Positions 36,383 to 44,393 of a DNA stretch of 64,000 bases are shown in pieces. The notes under the pieces are model-generated. The model was not told where the DNA came from. It saw only the letters and a program-made list of their open reading frames with translations, and did no database searches. The position numbers and the translations under genes were made by a program. The DNA is from DASCOT01 sp965197275. GTDB taxonomy: Bacteria > Acidobacteriota > UBA890 > WLXD01. Location: contig CBDAMQ010000018.1 in NCBI GenBank assembly GCA_965197275.1, positions 39,148-103,147 of the forward strand, given 5' to 3'. Position 1 is the stretch's first letter. Each line of letters opens with the position of its first letter.

Positions 36383-37143
36383 GGTCGCCGCGTGATACTT
36401 CCCTTGACGCCTATCCGCATCAGGGATCGTACCGTTCGCCGGGTCGATCAGGAAGGCTTGACTTCATCGCAGCCGGCCCCGCGTAGGCTCCGACCTCGCG
36501 GGCCAGCTCGCGGTTGGCTCACGTTCCTTTCTCGCGCCTCAGGGTTGTGAAGAAGGATCCGTTTGCCCAGGAGCGTCTTTTTCCCGTCTCTCCGTTCTGC
36601 GTGATACCGGTCAAGTCATTGAAAACAGAGATGTTGAGTCTCCTTCGTAGGCTGGCATGAACACGCACCCAACGAAAATAGCGTTGGACCCGAAACGATC
36701 CGCCGTCAACGCTGGCACGGCGATACCGCGCCTGGCGGCGCTGGATTCTGCGTGACGGCCCCTGTGTAGGCTCTGCCGCGGCCGGCCCCACCGTCCGCTG
36801 CCGAGCACATCGACCACATCGGAAAATGCGCAGCATGGGAACGTAGCCCGTGTCGCCCTCCGGCTGCTGAAGCGCCGATCGCTTTCGGGACTCCCACCCG
36901 ACAGCTCATCCGGATCCCCGTGCCGCTTCCACTGCGGTACATCTGCCAGAATCACCTAGTACCGGTCGACGAAAACACGAGGGTGCCTCGCGTGGGCACG
37001 CATGGCGCCAAGGGCTATAGCTATATGCCCCTTGGACACGCTCCTTTCTACGACGCCGTCGAGGCCGTGGGCCGCCCGGCTTCGGCCGCGTGACGAGGCG
37101 GAGGCGAAAGCACGTCTTCGCGCCTTTACCGATGAGTTCGGGA
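36383..37143 (+). other. 760-bp region without a recognised gene
   Basis: No frame in this stretch has coding character, a ribosome site or a recognisable motif. It lies between the duplicated capsule gene and vsr and is probably degenerate sequence in the recombination scar. No terminator-like hairpin of good quality was noticed. Confidence 0.5.
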
Positions 37144-37656
37144 CTACCCGAGAAACGCCGTGACCTCCTTCGCCAAACGATCGACATCCCTGGTCTCGCA
37201 TTCCCAGATCACGAGAACGACCCAGCCCATTTTGCGGAGTGCGGCCTGGTTGAGTCGATCGCGGCGGGCGTTCCCGTTCAGTTTTTCCCGCCAGAATTCT
37301 TGACGTTCGGGCGACTTTGGGATGCGATTCCGCGAACAGCCTTCATGCCGATGCCAGAAGCAAACGTGAACGAAGATCACCTTACGTCGCGGGCGGAATA
37401 CGAGATCTGGACGGCCCGGGAGGTCGCTCGCGTGAAGACGGTAGCGATACCCCAAGCCGTGTACGATCCGCCGAACCCGCATCTCGGGTTTCGTGTCCTT
37501 GGATCGCACTCGGCTCATTCGTTCGCTGCGCTCGCGAACCGTGAGCGGATCGAGACTGCTGTGTTCCGAGTTGACACCCCGGCGAATGTCGCCGCCGCCG
37601 CTCCCAGCGGCGCGGTTGAGGATGCTCGGTCCAGGCATGAGGCTCCAAAGCGGCAA
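37144..37656 (-). CDS. vsr: very short patch repair (Vsr) DNA mismatch endonuclease
   Basis: Vsr nicks 5' of the T in T:G mismatches that arise by deamination of 5-methylcytosine. The conserved R-S-x-x-M-S-R-V-R-S-K-D-T-K-P-E start (catalytic Asp in K-D-T), Y-R-Y-R-L-H, L-P-G-R-P-D-L-V-F, V-F-V-H-x-C-F-W-H-R-H-E-G-C and F-W-x-x-K-L-N-x-N are all present. Homology starts about residue 35, so the annotated start may be too long, but no better codon is evident. No cytosine methylase is nearby. Length without the leader, about 135 residues, is normal. Confidence 0.9.
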   Translation of the reverse strand: MPLWSLMPGPSILNRAAGSGGGDIRRGVNSEHSSLDPLTVRERSERMSRVRSKDTKPEMRVRRIVHGLGYRYRLHASDLPGRPDLVFRPRRKVIFVHVCFWHRHEGCSRNRIPKSPERQEFWREKLNGNARRDRLNQAALRKMGWVVLVIWECETRDVDRLAKEVTAFLG

Positions 37657-37861
37657 GATCGACGCGTCCGACCGAAGGCCTTACGATACCAACACTAGGG
37701 GAGGTATCGGCAAGCCGCTATCCACCGGTCGGCTTGCTCGTGTGGATGGTGCCACCGGCCTATGGCCTAGGAGCCCAGTTTCGCCAACGCCTTCTGGCAC
37801 CGTCCGTCTTCCCGAGAGAGTGCTGCTGGCACCTCATGACCCTCCGCTAAAGCTGCGAGCA

Positions 37862-37869
37862 CCTTTCCA
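37862..37869 (+). repeat. target-site duplication, left (CCTTTCCA)
   Basis: Eight bases directly abutting the left terminal inverted repeat. The same eight bases directly abut the right repeat at 39358-39365. An exact 8-bp direct repeat on both sides of an inverted-repeat element is the footprint of transposition. Confidence 0.9.
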
Positions 37870-37915
37870 GGCGATTATACCTTTGAAGCACTGAACTCGG
37901 ACGGAGACGCACGCG
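37870..37915 (+). repeat. left terminal inverted repeat, 46 bp
   Basis: Begins GGCGATTATACCTTTGAAGC and ends GACGCACGCG. It is the perfect reverse complement of 39312-39357. Weaker matches continue inward, for example a G-T-G-T-G-A-G-G-G-C block about 50 bases further in on both sides. Confidence 0.92.
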
Positions 37916-38101
37916 GACTTTCCAGATGCCCTCTCGGAGTCATCCCGAAGGGTCCGCGTGTGGTGTGAGGGCGCAGGGGGCCAGCCGGGGACTAATAAGC
38001 TCTACATTCAGCAGTTTCTTTGACGAAGCGTGCGTGAGGCTAATACTGTACCCGTCCTCGATTCGAGAACCGCGCGGGACCGTGGAAGACAGAGGCTCGG
38101 T

Positions 38102-39016
38102 ATGGAGAATGAAAAGGAAGCAGCACCACGAGATGACGACGTGAGTCGTGCCGTAATGACGGTTAAGTTCGATGGTGAAGCCCTCAAAGGCGGAACGATG
38201 GACGTGGAGGAACTCGCGCCATCGCTTCTTGCATTAGCTGATCTAGTCAAGCGGTCCAATTCTCTTGTCAACGAGGACAGGGCAAACGTTCGGGTAAAAG
38301 TGTCTGGCGGATTCCGGCATGGATCGTTCGAGTTCGATGTTGAGTTGTGGCAGACGATCATCCAGAGAATTGGCACGCTCTTCACCAAAGAGAACATTCA
38401 AAGCGCCGCCGAACTAGTCGAGATCGTAGGACTAGGCGGCCTTGGTACCGGCGCGGTATGGCTCATCAAGAAACTCCGCAACCGGAAGCACAACATAACG
38501 GTCATAGAGGACAACAGGATCGAGATTACGCTTGAAGGAAACACGTTCAACGTCGATGCTCGATCCTACGAATTGAGCCAAGACAGGGCGTTTCGTCGTT
38601 ATGCAGAGCGTTTCGTGAGGCCCCTCAAGAAAGCCGGAATTGATGTGTTGGAGACTCTCGCATCTGAAGCAAAGGAGCCTCAGCGCATCACCAAGGATGA
38701 GGTAGACGCTTTCGACCAAGTAGAAGACGGAGCGGATGCAGGAGAAGTGCTCCACGATGGTTCCAGCCACCAGTTTTTTGAGATTGACAATGCCTCTTTC
38801 CGCGAAGGATTGGTGTGGAGGCTGAAGCAAGGAGACGACCGAATAACGGCCCATCTACTGGATGATGAGTTCCAGCAGAGAATTGAGGATGGAGAGCGAT
38901 TTGGTAAGGGCGACGTTCTAGAGGTTGATCTGAAGAGCGTCGTGCGAAGACTACCGGATGGAAAGCTCGACAGACGAAACGAGATCATCGCCGTCCACAC
39001 CCACACAAAGTGCTAG
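38102..39016 (+). CDS. cargo protein of the mobile cassette, unknown function
   Basis: A 304-residue protein. The N-terminal half (about 15-100) is an alpha/beta domain beginning V-K-F-D-G-E-A-L-K-G-G-T-M-D-V-E-E-L-A, with a F-R-H-G-S-F-E-F-D segment. A glycine-rich hydrophobic stretch at about 115-130 (IVGLGGLGTGAVWLI) could be one membrane helix or a pore-lining segment. The C-terminal half is a beta-rich domain. The ATG at 38102 has GAGG six bases upstream. I have the impression that similar proteins occur scattered in genomic islands, but I know no assigned function. A toxin-, defence- or stress-related membrane role is speculation. Confidence 0.8.
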   Translation: MENEKEAAPRDDDVSRAVMTVKFDGEALKGGTMDVEELAPSLLALADLVKRSNSLVNEDRANVRVKVSGGFRHGSFEFDVELWQTIIQRIGTLFTKENIQSAAELVEIVGLGGLGTGAVWLIKKLRNRKHNITVIEDNRIEITLEGNTFNVDARSYELSQDRAFRRYAERFVRPLKKAGIDVLETLASEAKEPQRITKDEVDAFDQVEDGADAGEVLHDGSSHQFFEIDNASFREGLVWRLKQGDDRITAHLLDDEFQQRIEDGERFGKGDVLEVDLKSVVRRLPDGKLDRRNEIIAVHTHTKC

Positions 39017-39288
39017 AGAGGAGATACAGCGGAACTTACTTGATTCTGACAACAAGACTTCGAGCGACGACGACAGCTGACATGTCTGAATCTCAGAGGA
39101 AACGGAAGCGCACGGTGCCTCGCAATATCGGCGAAAAGACGGGCCGCGAGATCATGGAAACGGTGTTTGGGAAACGGGTCATGCGGGAGATCCACTCCCG
39201 CCTGGACGCCCAAAACTCTAAGCCCGCTAAGGGTCGTCACCAGGAGTCCCCCCGTGCCCTCACACCGCGCACCGACACCACAGGATGA
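39010..39288 (+). CDS. small basic cargo protein of the mobile cassette
   Basis: A frame of 92 residues from a GTG that overlaps the end of the upstream gene by 7 bases, or 68 residues from ATG 39082. The C-terminal portion (S-E-S-Q-R-K-R-K-R-T-V-P-R onward) is very basic and low in hydrophobic residues, as in small nucleic-acid-binding or partner proteins. The coupling to the 304-residue gene and joint enclosure by the transposon ends suggest the two work together. No family recognised. Confidence 0.55.
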   Translation: MLERRYSGTYLILTTRLRATTTADMSESQRKRKRTVPRNIGEKTGREIMETVFGKRVMREIHSRLDAQNSKPAKGRHQESPRALTPRTDTTG

Positions 39289-39311
39289 ACCCTCTAACCG
39301 TCCAGATCTGT

Positions 39312-39357
39312 CGCGTGCGTCTCCGTCCGAGTTCAGTGCTTCAAAGGTATAATCGCC
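39312..39357 (-). repeat. right terminal inverted repeat, 46 bp
   Basis: Perfect reverse complement of 37870-37915, with the GGCGATTATACC end facing outward to 39357. Confidence 0.92.
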
Positions 39358-39365
39358 CCTTTCCA
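39358..39365 (+). repeat. target-site duplication, right (CCTTTCCA)
   Basis: Identical to 37862-37869 and directly adjacent to the right inverted repeat. Confidence 0.9.
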
Positions 39366-39599
39366 TGGAGCATCGTGAACCGGGGTGGAACCGCTTCGCC
39401 AATCATCTGACGCACACCGGTATGCCCGCATTTGCCCATTGAGTCTCCCCACTGGAAGGTGGAGGGAAAGGTCTGAAGCCAAGCACATTCGACCGGGCTG
39501 AGAACCCGATGCTCCCAAGGATGTAGCGTCCGGTCGCTCCCTATATGCCCGCTTGCGGTCCAGGGGCTCGACGTCGTCAGCCGTCAGCCGGCGACTCCG

Positions 39600-39740
39600 C
39601 ACGCCGTGCCGAGCGAGCACCAGCGTGTCCTCTTTTCCGGCGAGAATGACGTCATGGCCTCGCTCCGCCGCTGCTAGGGCAAGGAGCGTCTTCCCTTCGA
39701 GCTCCCGCGCCTTGATCTCGACCGGTACGTAGATGTTCAT
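39600..39740 (-). pseudogene. N-terminal fragment of a surface-carbohydrate biosynthesis protein
   Basis: Forty-seven residues starting M-N-I-Y-V-P-V-E-I-K-A-R-E-L-E-G-K and continuing A-A-A-E-R-G-H-D-V-I-L-A. They match the conserved start of surface-carbohydrate/capsule-type proteins related to the one at 34922-36272. After L-A-R-H-G-V the similarity ends. The frame then runs through non-homologous sequence into the right end of the mobile cassette, where it picks up the repeat-encoded I-I-P-L-K-H end. It lies 19 bases downstream of the sulfotransferase on the same strand. Confidence 0.55.
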
Positions 39741-39759
39741 ATCCGCCCCGCAGGCCTGC

Positions 39760-40890
39760 TCATAGGGCGAACTCCATCACCATGTTCCAGATCAGCGGGT
39801 ATTGGTCGGGCCAGTACTGCTTTGGAAGCGACCGGTGCTCCGAATCGAAGGTATAGAACGTCCCTCGAACCTCTTCGGGCTTTGGAAAGGAGGAGTTGCC
39901 TTTCGTGAGATTACCGAGCGATGTCGGTGTCAACAGAGACTCGTCAAACGGCACACCTAGGGATTCGCATATTCGGGTTGCTGTTTCTTTCGGCCGGTTG
40001 ACGACGTGATCGAAGTTCACCAGGACGACTCGTTCAGTATAGGTTTTCTTCAACAACAGATAGTCCACTGTCTTGTGCATCCAGTGTTCCCAGGCCGCTC
40101 TGAGCGCGTCTTCACGTATGTCGGCTGTGTCGAACCGTGCCTTGGCGAACGAGGAGTAATAGCTTTCGAAGGGCCGCAGCGGCGTAACGCAATACACGAA
40201 CGGTGAACGTGCATACAGGAAGTTCAACTCTCGCCGCATACCCGATCCGACCCAGCAGTACGGATACGTTAGGCCGTCCTTGGGCGGCGACAACTGCTGT
40301 AGTGCATCCATATAGAGCCAGACGACCTCGACGAACGTCGAGGCCTTGCGAATTGCGGAAGCATGCTCATACAGCCGAGACTCGAACGCGGGATAGTCGA
40401 TTCGAATTACCGTGTCCTGATAATCGGTAACATAGCCTGCGCCAGCCGGCTGAATTCCCGACCACACGTTCGCGCGGCCGTCCTGCCTTTCCAGCTCCCA
40501 GAGCGACTTCCACTTGTTGATGCCCCACGCGGTCAACTGGAGGATGTACTCGACGTTGTCCGATCCTCGTAGCTTCGCCAGGGCCTCCTCCCGGTCCTTC
40601 ACGAGTGCCTGAAAAAACGCCGGCAGGAAAGAATCCTCTCCCGGAACGGAGGCCAGGTTCGGATGCCCATCGAGCATCGAATGAATCAGGTGGTTCCCGT
40701 TTCGGGACGGACCGGATATGAACAGGGCTCGACCACCGGGGACATCCCGCGGAGCATCCCAGTACGGATTGTCATCGAACACGGGTGACTCGCGCAGCCA
40801 GAAGGGCTGAACGTCCAGCTCGGCAAAAGTCTCGCCCCCGAGCTCCACGTGTTCGAAGAACTCCCGGGAATAGTCCATCTGCTTATGCAT
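39760..40890 (-). CDS. PAPS-dependent sulfotransferase
   Basis: A 376-residue sulfotransferase-family protein. The N-terminal P-loop-like I-S-G-P-S-R-N-G-N-H at about residues 58-67 binds the 5'-phosphosulfate of PAPS. The late V-N-F-D-H-V-V-N-R-P-K-E-T-A-T-R-I segment matches the 3'-phosphate-binding region and dimer helix of the fold. It would add sulfate to a glycan or lipid in the cytoplasm. It heads a short operon whose second gene is now only a fragment. Two Met codons near the start (40890, 40878) are both possible. Confidence 0.85.
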   Translation of the reverse strand: MHKQMDYSREFFEHVELGGETFAELDVQPFWLRESPVFDDNPYWDAPRDVPGGRALFISGPSRNGNHLIHSMLDGHPNLASVPGEDSFLPAFFQALVKDREEALAKLRGSDNVEYILQLTAWGINKWKSLWELERQDGRANVWSGIQPAGAGYVTDYQDTVIRIDYPAFESRLYEHASAIRKASTFVEVVWLYMDALQQLSPPKDGLTYPYCWVGSGMRRELNFLYARSPFVYCVTPLRPFESYYSSFAKARFDTADIREDALRAAWEHWMHKTVDYLLLKKTYTERVVLVNFDHVVNRPKETATRICESLGVPFDESLLTPTSLGNLTKGNSSFPKPEEVRGTFYTFDSEHRSLPKQYWPDQYPLIWNMVMEFAL

Positions 40891-40974
40891 GGCTCTCCAT
40901 GAACATCTTCACGTTGATGGAAGAGGAACTTGGCTCATGCTGTTGGGAAGATCCGTCTGCATCAGCAAGTCCTC

Positions 40975-41400
40975 GTGACCTGACCCCACGGTTAGTACCA
41001 CGTCGTATCTCAGTAATTCGGTGCTTTGACCCCACCCCGGAATCAGTACCAGTCAGAGGTTTAGAGTTCGGCGTTCCGAGGCCTCCGGTTGCCAGCCCCT
41101 GACGAACTCCGTAGGAGTTCGATCCTTCAGTGAGCTATGGGGTCGTTGGGTATTGTAGTGGAGCCTCCAAGCCTTCGTAGCGCCGACCGAGACCACCGCA
41201 TGGCGCGGAGCTTTTGCCGGGCGTCGTGGATCGACAAGAACAGGTTGGCGTTGAGACATTCGTCCCGCAGCCGACCGTTGAAGCTCTCGATGAACGCGTT
41301 CTCCATGGGCTTTCCCGGCCGGATGAAGTCTAACTGGATTCCCTCCGAGTAGGCCCAGGCGTCGAAGTGCTTGGAGGTGAACTCCGTGCCGTTGTCGAGC
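40975..41400 (-). mobile_element. IS3-family remnant (C-terminal part of transposase plus one end)
   Basis: The DDE-domain end of an OrfB transposase is visible: T-L-D-N-G-T-E-F-T-S, F-I-R-P-G-K-P-M-E-N-A-F-I-E-S-F-N-G-R-L-R-D-E, where the last Glu is catalytic. After a frameshift comes Y-N-T-Q-R-P-H-S-S-L ending at 41053. OrfA and the first DDE Asp are missing. An end-like sequence (TGACCTGACCCC) lies at 40976. The fragment is fused to the interrupted endonuclease IV gene, so the upstream part of the IS has been deleted. Confidence 0.75.
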
Positions 41401-41404
41401 GTCA

Positions 41405-41797
41405 GCGCCACCGGAGCACCGCGCTCGAGCGCTTGGGACGGGGGTTGATCGCCGCAGGAGCCGGGGTGCACCACCAGCCCCGCGATCCCGAGGCGCTGGC
41501 AGCGCCGCAACTCGGCGCGACAGGCGCGCCATGAGCGCACCCGTAGCTCCGCATCGCCCGAGGCCAGGTTCACCAGATAGCTGGCGTGTGCCAGCACCGG
41601 GTGGATCCCATGACGGGCGCAACCGTCCCGGAAACGTGCGGCCTCGCCGCGCCGCAGGCGCCGCATCGCCCACTGGCGGTTGCTGCTGACGTCTCGCAGC
41701 CGAGGTTCGCGGCGCGCTCGGGGGTCCGGTCCAGGCCTCCCGCTGCGGAAACGTGGACACCGAATCGCACGCCGCGCTTCGGTCGCTCACGCTTCAA
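41405..41797 (-). pseudogene. nfo: N-terminal fragment of endonuclease IV, cut by the IS3 remnant
   Basis: The reading starts R-F-G-V-H-V-S-A-A-G-G-L, the conserved first strand of AP endonuclease IV. After a deletion of about a dozen bases near 41690 it continues in another frame with S-S-N-R-Q-W, then H-P-V-L-A-H-A-S-Y-L-V-N-L-A-S and L-V-V-H-P-G-S, which hold zinc-ligand histidines. Sequence then switches to IS3 transposase. The C-terminal half with the remaining metal ligands is absent. Endonuclease IV cleaves abasic DNA; this copy cannot be functional. Confidence 0.75.
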
Positions 41798-42225
41798 CCG
41801 CCCGAGCTGCTCCCGCAGCTCGGTAAGCCAGTGAGGCGTCGGTCAAGCTCGCGTCGGCCGAAGGCACGGCAACCGACCACCGAGCCCTCCGATCGTATTT
41901 CCCTGTTCCGGCGCAGGGTGAGCAGAAGAGCGGTACAGCCCAGGAGAGGGGGACCGAATCCCCGCAGCGAGCCGTTGCGCTGCACCCCGAGAGCCATCAA
42001 GCTCGCGAAAAGCAGCAGTTGGATGGCACCGAACGCCCAGCCCAGCGTCGCTGTCGAAGCGTGCCGAGCGGCGCCGTCGCCGCCCGAGAACATCGCGCCC
42101 ACCCGGCTGTGGTCGATGTGCGCCGCAATCTCGGCCCCAGGAGCGAGGATGATGCCGACCACGATGAGCGCCATCACCAGCAACGTCGCGAAAATCAGCT
42201 TGGGTGGGTTCACGGGGTCGAGCAT
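41794..42225 (-). CDS. hypothetical small membrane protein
   Basis: A 143-residue frame with at least three hydrophobic segments (IFATLLVMALIVVGIILAPG; AFGAIQLLLFASLMALGV; LLGCTALLL). The last about 40 residues, R-E-I-R-S-E-G-S-V-V-G onward, do not look like membrane sequence, and the end may be scrambled by the nearby deletion. It overlaps the start of the broken nfo gene by 4 bases. The ATG at 42225 begins directly before the first helix region. No family recognised. Confidence 0.5.
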   Translation of the reverse strand: MLDPVNPPKLIFATLLVMALIVVGIILAPGAEIAAHIDHSRVGAMFSGGDGAARHASTATLGWAFGAIQLLLFASLMALGVQRNGSLRGFGPPLLGCTALLLTLRRNREIRSEGSVVGCRAFGRRELDRRLTGLPSCGSSSGG

Positions 42226-42325
42226 CGTTGCGCGTCGAGGGTCGGCGCTAAGCTAGGCTGTCCGGGTCGCGTGAGCGGCTTACGGAGCACGGTGGCACCG
42301 TAAGATCGTCAAGGGAGATGGAAGG

Positions 42326-43105
42326 TTGCCGACTGTACTCGATCTCGAGCACAAAAGGGTCCTGATCACGGCCGCCGCGGCTGGCATCGGGCGAGTGGTC
42401 GCGGAACGCTTCCACGCCGCCGGTGCGAGGGTTCACATCTGCGACAACGATGAAGTGGCCCTGGCCGAGGCCATCGTGGCGCTTCCCGGCCTGGGAGCCA
42501 CACTGGCGGACGTCTCCGATGCAACGCAGGTGGAACAGCTGTTCGGCCAGGCCGCGGCGAGTCTGGGCGGGCTCGACGTTCTGGTCAACAACGCCGGGAT
42601 CTCCGGACCCGTGGCACCTGTGGAGGAGATCTCGATCGACGATTGGCGTGCCACGCTTGCGGTGAATCTCGACGGCGCGTTCCACTGCGCCCGCCACGCC
42701 GTGCCGCTGCTGAAGGCCACCGCCGGTGGCTCGATCGTCAACATGTCGTCGACCGCAGGGCTTTTCGGATACGCCTTGCGATCGCCCTACGTGGCGTCGA
42801 AGTGGGCCCTCATCGGCTTCACCAAGTCGTTGGCGACGGAGCTCGGGCCGTACGGAATCCGCGTCAACGCGATTTGCCCGGGCAGCGTCGAGGGCGACCG
42901 GATCGAGCGCGTGATGGCTGCCGAGGCGGCGGCGCGGGGGGTGACGACCGAGGCCGTTCGTGAGGAATGGCACAGCTCGATGTCGCTACGCAGGTTCGTG
43001 ACCCCCGACGATATCGCCGCCATGGTCCTGTTCATCTGCTCGGAAGCCGGCGGTCGGGTGTCCGGGCAGGCCCTCACGGTCGACTGCCATACCGAGGTCA
43101 AGTAG
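42326..43105 (+). CDS. short-chain dehydrogenase/reductase (SDR)
   Basis: A 259-residue classical SDR. The cofactor loop is slightly unusual, T-A-A-A-A-G-I-G-R, where the family has T-G-x3-G-x-G. N-N-A-G, the catalytic Ser (N-M-S-S-T-A-G) and Tyr-x3-Lys (Y-V-A-S-K) are in place. The C-terminal G-G-R-V-S-G-Q-A-L-T-V-D-C is typical. It reduces or oxidises an alcohol/ketone; the substrate is unknown. The start is a TTG at 42326 preceded by GGGAGATGGAAGG. It lies alone between the recombination scar and the next glycan genes. Confidence 0.85.
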   Translation: MPTVLDLEHKRVLITAAAAGIGRVVAERFHAAGARVHICDNDEVALAEAIVALPGLGATLADVSDATQVEQLFGQAAASLGGLDVLVNNAGISGPVAPVEEISIDDWRATLAVNLDGAFHCARHAVPLLKATAGGSIVNMSSTAGLFGYALRSPYVASKWALIGFTKSLATELGPYGIRVNAICPGSVEGDRIERVMAAEAAARGVTTEAVREEWHSSMSLRRFVTPDDIAAMVLFICSEAGGRVSGQALTVDCHTEVK

Positions 43106-43287
43106 CTCGGCGTGCAATCAGGGTGACCACCACCTGCCGCCGTCAGCGTTCGCTCGAAACGCGATGGTACCGTACCCTTCGTCCGACCTGCCGAAGCCGC
43201 CACCTCCTGCAACGAAGCCCCCTTGGTTCGAAGCGTGGCGGTTCATCCTGCTAATGGCGAGACCGCTCGGAAGGCCTAGAGCAAGTT

Positions 43288-44346
43288 ATGCTGCCTCCGT
43301 TGAAGATACTGATGACGGCGAGTGGTGCGCCGGGGTGCTCGACGCTGATCCGCAAGCTCAAGGAGACGCAAGAGCGAGATATCGAGATCATTGGCACAGA
43401 TATGGCGCACGACGTCATCGGTTCTTGCTTTGCGGACCGCTTTCACATTGTTCCGGCAGCAGACAACCCGGACTTCATACCGGCGTTGCTAGATATCGCG
43501 GAGCGCGAGGAGCCAGATCTGCTCTTTCCCGTATCCAGTGCTGAGGTGTACGCGGTATCAGTCGCGCGCGAGGAGTTCGAGAACCGCGGCATCAGGGTGC
43601 TCGTCTCAGATCCCGAGCCCCTGGCGCTTGCAAGCAACAAGCACGAGCTCTATCGGGCAATGAAAGGCTGCGACGTCTCGTGCCCCGAGTTCAGGGCGCC
43701 TTCGAGTCTCGACGCGTTCGTCAAAGCCGTTACCGATCTCGGCTATCCCGACAAGGCGGTGTGCTTCAAACCCTACGTCAGCAAGGGGAGTCGAGGGTTT
43801 CGTATCCTCGAACCCAGCGTCTCTCGCAAGTCGCTGCTGCTCGACCACAAACCCAACAACGTCTATATGAGCCTCGACGAGTTCGTCAACATTTTCGAGG
43901 ACGAGCCAGAATTCCCTGACCTGTTGGTCATGGAGGTGGTCGAGGGAGTCGAATACGATGCGATGACGTTAGCGTTAAACGGCGACGCCCTCTTGACCAC
44001 GGTCAAGACACGCGAGCGGTCGCGCTGGGGGGTCATCACCCTCGGCGCGCTCGTTGATCAGCCGAGAATCCATGAGCTGATCCGCAGGATCCTGCAGCGC
44101 ATTCCCTTGAGCTACAACCTCAGCGTGCAGTTCATCGGCAAGAAGTTGATCGAGATCAATCCCCGTACATCGACGTTCATCTATCAGCCCGACCTGAATG
44201 AACCCTACATGGCCATCAAGCTGTGTCTAGGTGAAATGACGCCCAACGAAGTGCGGCGGGCCGAAGATAGGATCAGATACGGCAGGCGGATGATGCGCTA
44301 CATGGACCAAGTCTTCTGGGATCCCGGGTGCGAGTGGGAATCGTAG
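43288..44346 (+). CDS. ATP-grasp ligase, carbamoyl-phosphate-synthase-like
   Basis: A 352-residue ATP-grasp enzyme. The N-terminal pre-ATP-grasp strand K-I-L-M-T-A-S-G-A-P is followed by ASNKHELYRAM, the lid start. C-F-K-P-Y-V-S-K-G-S-R-G-F is the ATP-clamping Lys and glycine loop, and L-I-E-I-N-P-R-T-S-T supplies the metal-binding Glu-x-Asn. Such enzymes form amide or peptide-like bonds through an acyl phosphate. Close relatives in glycan loci may attach amino acids to sugars. It is followed 47 bases later by a PIG-L deacetylase, which would expose the amine needed for such a ligation. Confidence 0.85.
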   Translation: MLPPLKILMTASGAPGCSTLIRKLKETQERDIEIIGTDMAHDVIGSCFADRFHIVPAADNPDFIPALLDIAEREEPDLLFPVSSAEVYAVSVAREEFENRGIRVLVSDPEPLALASNKHELYRAMKGCDVSCPEFRAPSSLDAFVKAVTDLGYPDKAVCFKPYVSKGSRGFRILEPSVSRKSLLLDHKPNNVYMSLDEFVNIFEDEPEFPDLLVMEVVEGVEYDAMTLALNGDALLTTVKTRERSRWGVITLGALVDQPRIHELIRRILQRIPLSYNLSVQFIGKKLIEINPRTSTFIYQPDLNEPYMAIKLCLGEMTPNEVRRAEDRIRYGRRMMRYMDQVFWDPGCEWES

Positions 44347-44393
44347 CCGGCGTGGCTGTTAGCGCTTGGCTCATTGGTTGGTGAGAGGGTTCG

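Larger units (their letters stand above)
37870..39357 (+). mobile_element. transposase-less transposon (mobile insertion cassette) carrying two genes
   Basis: A 1,488-bp unit bounded by perfect 46-bp terminal inverted repeats and an 8-bp target duplication (CCTTTCCA). It holds two plus-strand genes (38102-39016 and 39010-39288) and no transposase, so it must have moved with an enzyme supplied in trans. Ends starting GGC and an 8-bp duplication are seen in IS1595- and ISL3-type elements, but the parent family cannot be fixed here. The perfect repeats and duplication indicate recent insertion. Non-autonomous elements with passenger genes are known as MICs or tISs; this one carries cargo I do not recognise as previously described. 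Confidence 0.88.

Noticed and set aside
39333..39740. Full 135-residue frame as a real protein
   Set aside because: Only the first about 47 residues are homologous to a family. The rest runs through unrelated sequence and into the transposon's inverted repeat.
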